From: Laceyella putida
Lineage (GTDB): Bacteria > Bacillota > Bacilli > Thermoactinomycetales > Thermoactinomycetaceae
Direction of reading: 5' to 3'
Length of the DNA stretch: 64,000 nucleotides
Assembly (NCBI RefSeq): GCF_042665195.1
Contig: NZ_JBHTBW010000003.1
Coordinates: 1 to 64,000 of the forward strand
A program made the position numbers and the translations under genes. The notes beneath the pieces were generated by a model. That model was not told the origin of the DNA. It made no database searches and was given only the letters and a program-made list of their open reading frames with translations. This document shows, in pieces, positions 41,821-50,133 of the stretch. Position 1 is the stretch's first letter; each line of letters opens with the position of its first letter.

Positions 41821-42837
41821 ATGAGCAAAATATTGGAAGTAAAAGACTTGCACGTGTCTTTTAAAACATATAAAGGGGAAGTCCAAGCGGTGCGCGGGGT
41901 CGATTTCCATCTGAACAAAGGGGAAACGATTGCGATCGTGGGCGAATCCGGTTGCGGCAAGAGCGTAACCTCGCAGACGATCATGCGACTCATTCCCAAT
42001 CCGCCCGGAGTGATCAAAAAAGGGGAGATCATCTTCGACGGCACCGATTTGGCCAAAGCGTCGGAAAAGCAGATGGAAAAAATTCGAGGATCGGAAATTT
42101 CGATGATCTTCCAAGATCCGATGACATCCCTGAACCCGACCATGACAATTGGCACCCAGATCATGGAAGGCCTCATCAAGCATCAGAAGCTGAGTAAGCA
42201 AGAAGCCAAAAAGCAAGCGACTGAAATGCTGCGCCTAGTGGGCATTCCATCACCGGAGTCCCGCCTGGACCAGTATCCGCACCAATTTTCCGGCGGGATG
42301 AGACAGCGCGCCATGATCGCGATCGCTTTGGCGTGCCAACCGAAGGTATTGATTGCCGATGAGCCGACAACGGCGCTTGATGTAACGATTCAGGCCCAGA
42401 TCATTGACTTGATGAAAGAGTTGCAGTCGAAAACGGGCACCTCCATCATCCTGATCACCCATGATCTCGGGGTCGTGGCGGATATCGCTGACCGTGTCGT
42501 CGTGATGTATGCCGGGAAAGTGGTGGAAAGCGGCAAGTTGGATGAAATTTTCTATGAGCCGAAACATCCGTACACATGGGGCTTGTTGGGGTCGATGCCA
42601 AGATTGGACTTGTCCCGCGACCAAGAATTGCTGCCGATTTTGGGGACCCCGCCGAACTTGCTTCACCCGCCCAAAGGATGCCCTTTTGCGGCCCGTTGCA
42701 AACATGCGATGAGCATTTGCACGCAAGAGATGCCTGAATTCGATCAAGTGTCTTCTACACACCAAGTGGCATGTTGGTTGCAACATCCGATGGCACCAGA
42801 AGTCAAACCGCCGACGGCCGCAGTGGGAGGGGAGTAA
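41821..42837 (+). CDS. oppD: Oligopeptide ABC transporter ATPase OppD
   Basis: Protein of 338 residues. Walker A is GESGCGKS, the signature is FSGGMRQRAMIA, Walker B is VLIADEPTTALD and the switch histidine is in THDLG. The C-terminal peptide-transporter extension with cysteines CPFAARCKHAMSIC is present; in relatives it holds an iron-sulfur cluster. It hydrolyses ATP for import with OppF. AGGGGGGAATCGAA precedes the ATG. It ends 1 base before oppF. Confidence 0.95.
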   Translation: MSKILEVKDLHVSFKTYKGEVQAVRGVDFHLNKGETIAIVGESGCGKSVTSQTIMRLIPNPPGVIKKGEIIFDGTDLAKASEKQMEKIRGSEISMIFQDPMTSLNPTMTIGTQIMEGLIKHQKLSKQEAKKQATEMLRLVGIPSPESRLDQYPHQFSGGMRQRAMIAIALACQPKVLIADEPTTALDVTIQAQIIDLMKELQSKTGTSIILITHDLGVVADIADRVVVMYAGKVVESGKLDEIFYEPKHPYTWGLLGSMPRLDLSRDQELLPILGTPPNLLHPPKGCPFAARCKHAMSICTQEMPEFDQVSSTHQVACWLQHPMAPEVKPPTAAVGGE

Positions 42838-42838
42838 G

Positions 42839-43807
42839 ATGAGCAAAAATAACGATGTGATTTTATCCGTAAAAGAACTGAAGAAGCATTTCGATGTGGG
42901 ACGTGGCCAAATTGTGCAAGCGGTGGATGGAGTCAGCTTTGACATCTACCGGGGCGAGACGTTGGGACTCGTGGGGGAATCGGGCTGCGGCAAATCGACG
43001 ATCGGACGGACATTGATCCGATTGTACAATGCAACGGCCGGCAGCATCACGTTTAAAGGTAAAGATGTGAGCCAGCTGAAAGGGAAAGAGTTAAAGCAAT
43101 TCAACCGCGAGATGCAAATGATTTTCCAAGACCCGTATGCTTCGTTAAACCCACGGATGACCGTGCTTGATATCATCGCCGAAGGCATCGATATCCATGG
43201 CTTGGCTACCGGGGAAGAACGCCGCAAGCGGGTAGTGGAACTCTTGGAGACCGTTGGTTTGAATGAAGACCATGCTGAACGGTATCCGCATGAATTCAGC
43301 GGCGGGCAGCGCCAACGGATCGGGATCGCGCGCGCTTTGGCGGTGGAACCGGACTTCATCATTGCCGATGAGCCGATCTCCGCGCTGGACGTGTCGATCC
43401 AAGCGCAGGTGGTTAACCTGATGCGCCGCCTGCAAAAGGAGAAAGGGTTGACCTATCTCTTCATCGCGCACGACCTGTCGATGGTGAAATATATTTCCGA
43501 CCGCGTCGGTGTGATGTACCTTGGAAATATGGTGGAGTTGGCGGAGAGCGACGAGCTTTATGATGAGCCGTTGCATCCTTACACCGAAGCGCTCTTGTCC
43601 GCTGTGCCGATTCCTGATCCGAAGACGGCAAAAACGCGGGAGCGCATCATTTTGCAAGGGGATGTGCCGAGCCCGATCAATCCGCCAAGCGGATGCCGTT
43701 TCCGCACCCGTTGTCCCAAAGCGATGGATATCTGCGCGACGGCGGTTCCTGTGTGGAAGGAAGCGAAACCGAACCACTTTGTCGCTTGCCATTTGTATAA
43801 TGACTGA
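42839..43807 (+). CDS. oppF: Oligopeptide ABC transporter ATPase OppF
   Basis: Protein of 322 residues and the second ATPase of the Opp system. Walker A is GESGCGKST, the signature is FSGGQRQRIGIARAL, Walker B is FIIADEPISALD. The C-terminal cysteines are CRFRTRCPKAMDIC. It starts 1 base after oppD. A perfect 12-bp hairpin follows at 43815 and ends the operon. Confidence 0.95.
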   Translation: MSKNNDVILSVKELKKHFDVGRGQIVQAVDGVSFDIYRGETLGLVGESGCGKSTIGRTLIRLYNATAGSITFKGKDVSQLKGKELKQFNREMQMIFQDPYASLNPRMTVLDIIAEGIDIHGLATGEERRKRVVELLETVGLNEDHAERYPHEFSGGQRQRIGIARALAVEPDFIIADEPISALDVSIQAQVVNLMRRLQKEKGLTYLFIAHDLSMVKYISDRVGVMYLGNMVELAESDELYDEPLHPYTEALLSAVPIPDPKTAKTRERIILQGDVPSPINPPSGCRFRTRCPKAMDICATAVPVWKEAKPNHFVACHLYND

Positions 43808-43814
43808 TCGCCAC

Positions 43815-43848
43815 ACAAGCCCGGGCAGTTTGAATAGCCCGGGCTTGT
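43815..43848 (+). terminator. Hairpin ending the opp operon
   Basis: ACAAGCCCGGGC pairs perfectly with GCCCGGGCTTGT around AGTTTGAATA. A T run is weak (CTGTC follows). Confidence 0.7.
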
Positions 43849-43978
43849 CTGTCACTATGACCCTTGTAGGATCTGCCAGTGCTCGGTTATAAACGCACTA
43901 TTCGCAAAATAAACATCCAGTAAGGGTTGCTCTGGTGTCCGTTTCTTCAAATGTAAGGGCTTTTTGTGTAAAATAAGG

Positions 43979-44010
43979 AAAAAAGCCCTCCAGCGAGTAG
44001 AGGACTTTTC
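43979..44010 (-). terminator. Terminator of the nfu gene
   Basis: On the minus strand AAAGTCCTC pairs with GAGGGCTTT and is followed by TTTCC. AGGGCTTTTT just to its right can pair with the same arm in an alternative fold. Confidence 0.75.
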
Positions 44011-44013
44011 GTC

Positions 44014-44244
44014 TTAGAGGACTTGTTCCACCTCACGCACTTCCGGAATCTCTTCCATCAGCGCGCGTTCAATTCCGGCTTTCAACGTAATGGTCGAGCT
44101 GGGGCAGCTCCCGCATGCACCGAGCAGGCGAACGCGAACAACTCCCTCATCGGAGACTTCCACTAATTCCACGTCGCCACCATCGCGCTGAATGTACGGA
44201 CGCAATTTATCTAATACTTCTTGTACACGCTCTTCTACGTTCAT
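44014..44244 (-). CDS. yutI: Nfu-type iron-sulfur scaffold (YutI)
   Basis: Protein of 76 residues, the whole NifU C-terminal domain. The cluster site is LLGACGSCPSS with the CxxC pair near residues 44-47. It carries a 4Fe-4S cluster to apoproteins. It is equivalent to YutI of B. subtilis, and lipA and mqnE, both in this window, are the kind of clients it serves. AAAGGGGTTAATTCG precedes the ATG. Confidence 0.95.
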   Translation of the reverse strand: MNVEERVQEVLDKLRPYIQRDGGDVELVEVSDEGVVRVRLLGACGSCPSSTITLKAGIERALMEEIPEVREVEQVL

Positions 44245-44468
44245 GGTCGAATTAACCCCTTTCTCACAAGATGGGTTCTTTTGCAGAACTGGTGATGAGT
44301 CACATTCATTGTAGGTTACTTTTCACACAAAATCAATGTTCAAATCGATCCCGCCTTCGTTAGGCAAATAAATTATTTGATATCCATCTTTTTAGTTGTA
44401 ATCATTCTTGCTAAGATGAATATGTAGTTCTTCTTTCCTTGAAATTTTGGTTAAAAGGGGTAAATCCT

Positions 44469-45398
44469 ATGAAAAAAAAGATCGTTGATGATATAAGAGA
44501 GCTGATTGGCCATACACCCATGATCCGGTTGAATCGTCTCTCCCTCCCTGAAGGGGTGAAGCTTTATGCCAAGCTTGAGTATTTTAATCCTGGGGGAAGC
44601 GTCAAGGACCGATTGGGCATTGCCTTGATCGAAGAAGGGGAACGGAGCGGCTTGCTGAAGCCGGGCGGCACGATCATCGAGCCCACCGCGGGGAATACGG
44701 GCATCGGTGTGGCCCTGGCGGCGATAGGTAAAGGGTATCAAGTGATCTTTGTGGTTCCGGAGAAGTTTTCCGAGGAGAAGCAAGAGCTGATGCGCGCTCT
44801 CGGCGCGAAAGTGGTCAACACTCCGACGTCCGATGGCATGATGGGGGCCATGAAAAAAGCGATGCAAGTGGCTGAGGAGATTCCAAATTCCTATTGCCCG
44901 CAGCAATTTACCAATCCGGCTAATCCACGGATTCATTACGAAATGACAGGGCCGGAAATTTGGGATCAGATGGACGGCAACATCGATATATTTGTGGCCG
45001 GAGCGGGTTCTTCGGGAACTTTCATGGGCGTGGCCCGCTACTTGAAAGAGAAGAATCCGGGCATCAAAACGGTGATTGTCGAGCCCGAAGGTTCTATCAT
45101 CGGGGGAGGCCAAGTGGGCCCACACAAGACAGAAGGCATTGGGATGGAGATGTTTCCCGACTATTTCGATTGGAATTTGATCGATGAAGTGGTCACTGTG
45201 ACAGATGAGGATGCTTTCCGGCTTGTGAAGGAATTGGCCGCGAAAGAAGGATTATTGGTAGGCAGTTCTTCCGGAGCGGCATGTTACGCAGCATTGGGTT
45301 TGGCGGCAGGGTCTCCTGAGGGAACACAGATCGTGACGATCTTCCCGGATAGCAGTGAACGTTATCTTAGCAAAAAAATTTACCAAGGCGGTGTATAA
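44469..45398 (+). CDS. mccA: O-acetylserine-dependent cystathionine beta-synthase
   Basis: PLP enzyme of 309 residues of the cysteine-synthase/CBS fold. The PLP lysine lies in NPGGSVKDRLG (about 38-48), the substrate loop is PTAGNTGIG, and the PLP phosphate loop is AGAGSSGTFMG. With the adjacent gene it matches the MccA-MccB pair that turns homocysteine to cysteine (reverse transsulfuration). ATG at 44469 has AAAAGGGG about 8 bases upstream. It lacks a CBS regulatory domain, as is normal for MccA. Confidence 0.92.
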   Translation: MKKKIVDDIRELIGHTPMIRLNRLSLPEGVKLYAKLEYFNPGGSVKDRLGIALIEEGERSGLLKPGGTIIEPTAGNTGIGVALAAIGKGYQVIFVVPEKFSEEKQELMRALGAKVVNTPTSDGMMGAMKKAMQVAEEIPNSYCPQQFTNPANPRIHYEMTGPEIWDQMDGNIDIFVAGAGSSGTFMGVARYLKEKNPGIKTVIVEPEGSIIGGGQVGPHKTEGIGMEMFPDYFDWNLIDEVVTVTDEDAFRLVKELAAKEGLLVGSSSGAACYAALGLAAGSPEGTQIVTIFPDSSERYLSKKIYQGGV

Positions 45399-45399
45399 G

Positions 45400-46533
45400 A
45401 TGAAGTTGGATACGAAAATGATTCATGGCGGAGTTTTTGGTGACCCTCACACAGGAGCAGTCAGTGTGCCGATTTACCAAGTGTCCACGTACAAACAAAC
45501 AAGGGTGGGAGAACATGCCGGTTATGAGTACTCACGCACGGGCAATCCGACGCGGGCCGCTCTTGAAACGTTGATCGCAGACCTGGAAAATGGGGCGCGG
45601 GGGTTGGCCTTTGCTTCAGGCATGGCTGCGATCTCCACCTTGTTTTCGTACTTTAATGCGGGTGATCACCTGATTGTGGGCGACGATGTCTATGGGGGAA
45701 CTTATCGGGTGACGAGCCGTGTCTTCAACCGGATGGGCATGCAGGTGACCTTTGTCGACACGAGTGACATCGAAGCGGTGAAAGCGGCAGTGAAAGAGAA
45801 TACGAGGGCGATCTATATGGAGACCCCCAGCAACCCGCTCTTAAAGGTGAGCGATATTCAGACATTGTCCAATATCGCACGGGAGCATGGCCTTTTGCTG
45901 ATCGTCGATAATACCTTCCTCACCCCCTATTGGCAAAATCCGCTTGATTTGGGGGCTGATGTGGTCATTCACAGCGCCACCAAGTATCTGGGGGGCCACA
46001 GTGATGTGGTTGCCGGATTAATTGTCACCAAAGATGCGCAGTTAGGGGAAGAGTTGCATTTCTTGCAAAACTCCATTGGCGGGGTACTTGGGCCGCAGGA
46101 TTCGTGGTTGTTGATGAGGGGGATTCGAACCCTTGGCTTGCGGATGAAACAGCACGAGCGGAACGCCCACATGTTGGCTGAGTGGTTAAGCCGGCATGAG
46201 CGGGTGCAAAAGGTGTACTATCCCGGTTTGCCCGAGCATCCGGGACATGAGTTGGCTGCCCGGCAAGCGCGCGGTTTTGGCGGGATTATCTCCTTTGATG
46301 TGGGCAGTGGGCAACTGGCGGATCAAGTTCTGGAGAAAACGCGTTACTTTGTCTTGGCCGAAAGCTTGGGAGCGATTGAAAGCCTGATTTCAGTGCCTGC
46401 CCGGATGACCCATGCCTCGATTCCACCGGAGCGGCGGCGCGAGCTGGGGATTACCGACGGACTGATTCGCATCTCCGTAGGGGTGGAAGATGGAGAAGAT
46501 TTATTGTTAGACTTAGAGCAGGCTTTAAGCTAA
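45400..46533 (+). CDS. mccB: Cystathionine gamma-lyase/homocysteine gamma-lyase
   Basis: PLP enzyme of 377 residues of the Cys/Met metabolism family. The PLP lysine lies in VIHSATKYLGGHSD (about residue 193), with YEYSRTGNPTR near the front and ETPSNPLLKVSD in the middle. It splits cystathionine to cysteine, 2-oxobutyrate and ammonia, the step after MccA. ATG at 45400 follows the mccA stop by 1 base, with AAGGCGGTG upstream, so the two are co-translated. Confidence 0.94.
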   Translation: MKLDTKMIHGGVFGDPHTGAVSVPIYQVSTYKQTRVGEHAGYEYSRTGNPTRAALETLIADLENGARGLAFASGMAAISTLFSYFNAGDHLIVGDDVYGGTYRVTSRVFNRMGMQVTFVDTSDIEAVKAAVKENTRAIYMETPSNPLLKVSDIQTLSNIAREHGLLLIVDNTFLTPYWQNPLDLGADVVIHSATKYLGGHSDVVAGLIVTKDAQLGEELHFLQNSIGGVLGPQDSWLLMRGIRTLGLRMKQHERNAHMLAEWLSRHERVQKVYYPGLPEHPGHELAARQARGFGGIISFDVGSGQLADQVLEKTRYFVLAESLGAIESLISVPARMTHASIPPERRRELGITDGLIRISVGVEDGEDLLLDLEQALS

Positions 46534-46559
46534 TCCCCATTGGAAAGAGGAAAACACCA

Positions 46560-46877
46560 ATGAAAAAGGTAACCGTATTTGTATATGGAGCGGAGCAAGT
46601 TTGTCCAAGTTGCGTTAGCCTGCCTTCCTCTAAAGAAACGGCATCTTGGTTGGAAGCGGCTTTAAAAAGGAAATACGGTGAACAAGTGGATGTTTGTTAT
46701 GTGGATATTCATCAGCCGGTCGGTGAGGCTGAGGCGGCGTTTGCCAAACGGGTGATTGAAGAAGATTTATGGTATCCGGTGGTCGTCATCGAAGGGGAGG
46801 TCGTGGCGGAAGGAAATCCAAAATTGAAGGTGATCAGCCAATTGTTGGAAAATATGGGGGCTGTTCAAAAAGTTTGA
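46560..46877 (+). CDS. yuzD: YuzD-like thioredoxin-fold protein
   Basis: Protein of 105 residues with a thioredoxin-like fold. The cysteine pair is CPSC in GAEQVCPSCVSLPSSKET; the cis-proline is in WYPVVVIEGEVV. It matches YuzD (DUF1462). It starts 26 bases after mccB with GAAAGAGG upstream and may be the third gene of that operon, which would link redox with cysteine supply. A perfect terminator follows at 46892. Confidence 0.88.
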   Translation: MKKVTVFVYGAEQVCPSCVSLPSSKETASWLEAALKRKYGEQVDVCYVDIHQPVGEAEAAFAKRVIEEDLWYPVVVIEGEVVAEGNPKLKVISQLLENMGAVQKV

Positions 46878-46891
46878 TGACATGATATGGG

Positions 46892-46923
46892 AAAAGTTCT
46901 GGCAGAACGCCAGAACTTTTTTT
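46892..46923 (+). terminator. Terminator after yuzD
   Basis: AAAAGTTCTGGC pairs perfectly with GCCAGAACTTTT around AGAAC and is followed by TTT. Confidence 0.92.
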
Positions 46924-47161
46924 GTGGAAAGGGCACCGATCATAGAGTGATTCATATTCATTGGTAAATATTGTGCGAATCAAAATATTTCCTTGCTCCG
47001 AATAAAGAAATGAAGGGAAGAAATGGACATGTTACCCTATGTTTGTAGGAGTTTCATGATGTAGACAAATTTTAGCTATAGCAACTCTATTAGATTTCTT
47101 TATTATAAAAGATGTTGTGGTGTAGAATGATTTATTAACTATCGAATAGGAGATGAGAAGC

Positions 47162-48409
47162 ATGTGGCTCATCCCCATTTTTATGGGTATTCTATTATTT
47201 TTGGGAATTTGGGAAAAACGAAGACACCAAAAAAATATTGATTCGATACCGCTTCGGATTAATATTAATGGGATTCGTGGCAAATCGACAGTCACTCGCC
47301 TGATTACGGGCGTGATGGTAGAGGCCGGTTATCGTGCGATTGGCAAAACGACAGGAACGGCGGCGCGAATGATATATTGGAACCGTGAAGAGGAGAAGCC
47401 AATCAAAAGACGATTGGAAGGACCCAATATTCGCGAACAAAAAGTTGTCGTCGCTGAAACGGCGAAGCTTGGCGCCAACTGCCTGGTGAGTGAATGCATG
47501 GCGGTTAATCCCGACTACCAGATCATTTTCCAAGAACAGATGCTGCAAGCCAATGTCGGGGTGATCGTAAATGTCTTGGAAGACCATATGGATGTGATGG
47601 GGCCCACTCTGCGTGAAGTGGCGGATGCGTTTACGGCCACCATCCCATACAACGGCCATTTGATTGTATCGGATGGACCCTACGTTTCCTTCTTCAAGCG
47701 TGTGGCAAGGCAGCGGAAGACACAAGTGCATGTGGCGGATAACTCGCGGATCTCGGAAAAGTTTTTGCGCCAGTTTGATTACATGGTCTTTCCTGAGAAT
47801 GCGGCGTTGGCCTTGGCTGTCGCGGAAGCGCTCGGGATTGATGAGGAAACCGCTTTTCGCGGCATGTTAAACGCCCATCCCGATCCGGGTGCCATGCGGA
47901 TTTTGCCTTTGGATACCAGTGACGAGCCCTCTTATTTTGTCAATGGTTTCGCGGCGAATGATGCGGCTTCCACCCTGAATATCTGGGAACGGGTTAAAAT
48001 GCTGGGCTACCCCACACAAGATCCAATTGTAGTGATGAACTGCCGCCCGGACCGGGTAGACCGGACGGAGCAATTTGCCAGAGACGTATTGCCGCATATG
48101 CAAATCGATACGCTAGTGGTGATTGGGCAAACGACCCAACCGATCGTGGACGCTTTCAAAGCGGGCAGCATTCGGTGCAATGAGTTGTTGGATTTGGAAG
48201 ATCAACCGACAGAGGCCATTTTTGCGGCCATTGAGCCAAAGCTACATAACCGGATGGTTTATGGGGTTGGCAACATCCATGGTTCCGCCGAGCCGCTTTG
48301 CGAGATCTTTGAGCGCATGAATCGCCGGGTGAAAGAAGAACGGATGCGGGCGTACAAGAAACAAGAGACCCAGGAGAAAAAGGTCAAAGTAGCGCAAATT
48401 GTCAGCTAG
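47162..48409 (+). CDS. pgsB: Poly-gamma-glutamate synthase subunit PgsB/CapB
   Basis: Protein of 415 residues with one N-terminal membrane helix and a Mur-ligase-like ATP-dependent amide ligase. The P-loop is INGIRGKSTVTRLI (about 38-51), with LVSECMAVNPDYQ and NVLEDHMDVMGPT following, as in CapB/PgsB. It adds glutamate to the growing gamma-linked chain. ATG at 47162 is chosen because TAGGAG ends 9 bases upstream; ATG at 47153 abuts that site. It is the first gene of a five-gene operon. Confidence 0.95.
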   Translation: MWLIPIFMGILLFLGIWEKRRHQKNIDSIPLRININGIRGKSTVTRLITGVMVEAGYRAIGKTTGTAARMIYWNREEEKPIKRRLEGPNIREQKVVVAETAKLGANCLVSECMAVNPDYQIIFQEQMLQANVGVIVNVLEDHMDVMGPTLREVADAFTATIPYNGHLIVSDGPYVSFFKRVARQRKTQVHVADNSRISEKFLRQFDYMVFPENAALALAVAEALGIDEETAFRGMLNAHPDPGAMRILPLDTSDEPSYFVNGFAANDAASTLNIWERVKMLGYPTQDPIVVMNCRPDRVDRTEQFARDVLPHMQIDTLVVIGQTTQPIVDAFKAGSIRCNELLDLEDQPTEAIFAAIEPKLHNRMVYGVGNIHGSAEPLCEIFERMNRRVKEERMRAYKKQETQEKKVKVAQIVS

Positions 48410-48422
48410 GAGGAAGATTTCG

Positions 48423-48884
48423 TTGTTCGGTTCAGACTTATACATTTCCTTAATCATCGGAGTTGTTCTCAGTCTGCTTTACGCAGAGAAGGTGGGCGTT
48501 GTGCCCGCGGGTTTGATCGTTCCGGGCTATATGGGCCTCGTTTTTGATCAGCCGGTATTTGTGGGTTCGGTGTTATTGATCAGCTTTTTGACTTATCTGA
48601 TTGTGACGAAAGTGATTGCGCGGTTCACCATTTTGTATGGCCGCCGAAAGTTTGCGGCGATGTTGATGGTGGGGATTGGATTGAAACTCATCTTTGATTT
48701 TTTCGCGCCGATGACGTTTCCTTATCTGCCTTTTGAAATGCAGGAGTTTCGCGGGATCGGGGTCATTGTTCCCGGATTGATCGCGAATACGATCCAAAGG
48801 CAAGGCCTGGTTCCTACGGTAGGCAGCACATTGCTCCTCAGTGGCTGTACTTTCCTGATCATGTTTGTTTATCATTTGTTCTAG
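48423..48884 (+). CDS. pgsC: Poly-gamma-glutamate synthase subunit PgsC/CapC
   Basis: Membrane protein of 153 residues with about four helices. It shows the family strings FGSDLYISLIIGVVLSL and GVVPAGLIVPGYMGLVFDQP. It is a core partner of PgsB. TTG at 48423 is chosen because AGGAGG stands 9 bases upstream and the protein then begins MFGSDLY as in relatives; the frame opens earlier at 48399. It follows pgsB by 13 bases. Confidence 0.93.
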   Translation: MFGSDLYISLIIGVVLSLLYAEKVGVVPAGLIVPGYMGLVFDQPVFVGSVLLISFLTYLIVTKVIARFTILYGRRKFAAMLMVGIGLKLIFDFFAPMTFPYLPFEMQEFRGIGVIVPGLIANTIQRQGLVPTVGSTLLLSGCTFLIMFVYHLF

Positions 48885-48896
48885 GAAGTGAAAGCA

Positions 48897-50069
48897 ATGT
48901 TGACCTGGAGGCAAGAATTACAACGATATATAAAGAAACAAAAGAAAAAAGCCACGCTTCATACGGCGATAGCGACAGTGGCCACAGCGGTTCTGGTATT
49001 TACGCTGAATGCGGTGGACCGTGCCCAAGCTGTAACGGTGGACAAGGATCCGAACAGTGCGTTGACCGTGACCCTCGTCGGCGATATGATGTTTGGCCGG
49101 AATATCCAAGATGTGATCGTCCCGCGGTTTGGTTATGAGTATCTCTTTAATTATGTGGAGCCATATTTTGCGGCATCCGATTATGTGACAGGGAACTTCG
49201 AAAATCCGGTCACGAACCGCGAAGGTTATCCTGAGGCAGACAAATTCATTCACTTGAGCACGCAACCGGAAGCGGTCAAAGCGTTAAAAAAAATTGGGTT
49301 TTCATCAGTAAACTTAGCGAATAACCATATGAAAGACTTCGGAAAACAAGGGTTGTTGGATACCCTGAGGGCATTTGACGGCCAAAATGTGGATACGGTG
49401 GGCGCAGGGCGTGACTTGAAAGAAGCGACGCGCATCTCGTATGAAACCGTTCATGGCATAAGAGTGGCCGTGCTCGGTTTTTCTGATGTGATGCCGAAGG
49501 ATTTCCGCGCGCGCAAAGACAAATCAGGGATTGCACCGGCTGACCCGGATGTCTTTTTCCCGCTGGTAGCGAAGGCGAAAAGCAATGCGGATCTTGTGTT
49601 GGTTCATATGCACTGGGGATTGGAGTACGACAGCGGTTACCATCCGCGCCAACAAGATTTGGCCCATGCGCTGGTCGATGCCGGAGCCGATGTGGTGATA
49701 GGCCATCATCCCCACGTTTTGGAGCCGGTTGAAGTTTATAAAAATGGTGTGATCTTGTATAGTCTCGGCAACTTTGTGTTTGACCAAGGGTGGTCCCGCA
49801 CGAGGGAAAGTGTATTGGTCCAATACAAAATTCTGAAGGGCGGCAAGGAAGCCAAGTTGGAACTCCATCCGATGATGATTCGCGAAGGCCAGCCCCGTCC
49901 GCTGGAAGGTTGGACGGATGCATATCGGCGTGAAAAAATCTTCAACCAACTGACTGAAGAAATGATGTACAGTGAAAAATGGAAGCAGACTTGGACCCGT
50001 GAAGGGAATCATTTATCCCGAACGATCCCGCTGACCAGTGCGGGCAAAAAGCAAGGAACGGTTGAGTAG
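48897..50069 (+). CDS. pgsA: Poly-gamma-glutamate synthesis/export protein PgsA/CapA
   Basis: Protein of 390 residues. One signal-anchor helix (about 22-42) holds a metallophosphatase-like CapA domain outside: LTVTLVGDMMFGRNI, NFENPVT, LANNHMKDFG, VHMHWGLEYD and VIGHHPHVLEPVEVYKNGVILYSLGNFVFDQ. It is needed for export of the polymer. ATG at 48897 has AGGAAGTG about 7 bases upstream; GTG at 48888 lies within that site. It follows pgsC by 12 bases. Confidence 0.93.
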   Translation: MLTWRQELQRYIKKQKKKATLHTAIATVATAVLVFTLNAVDRAQAVTVDKDPNSALTVTLVGDMMFGRNIQDVIVPRFGYEYLFNYVEPYFAASDYVTGNFENPVTNREGYPEADKFIHLSTQPEAVKALKKIGFSSVNLANNHMKDFGKQGLLDTLRAFDGQNVDTVGAGRDLKEATRISYETVHGIRVAVLGFSDVMPKDFRARKDKSGIAPADPDVFFPLVAKAKSNADLVLVHMHWGLEYDSGYHPRQQDLAHALVDAGADVVIGHHPHVLEPVEVYKNGVILYSLGNFVFDQGWSRTRESVLVQYKILKGGKEAKLELHPMMIREGQPRPLEGWTDAYRREKIFNQLTEEMMYSEKWKQTWTREGNHLSRTIPLTSAGKKQGTVE

Positions 50070-50133
50070 TGGGCCAGTCAGCTTCCATCTCGCCCGGAAT
50101 GGGCGGAATCAATAGAGGGGAAGGGAAAGAAAC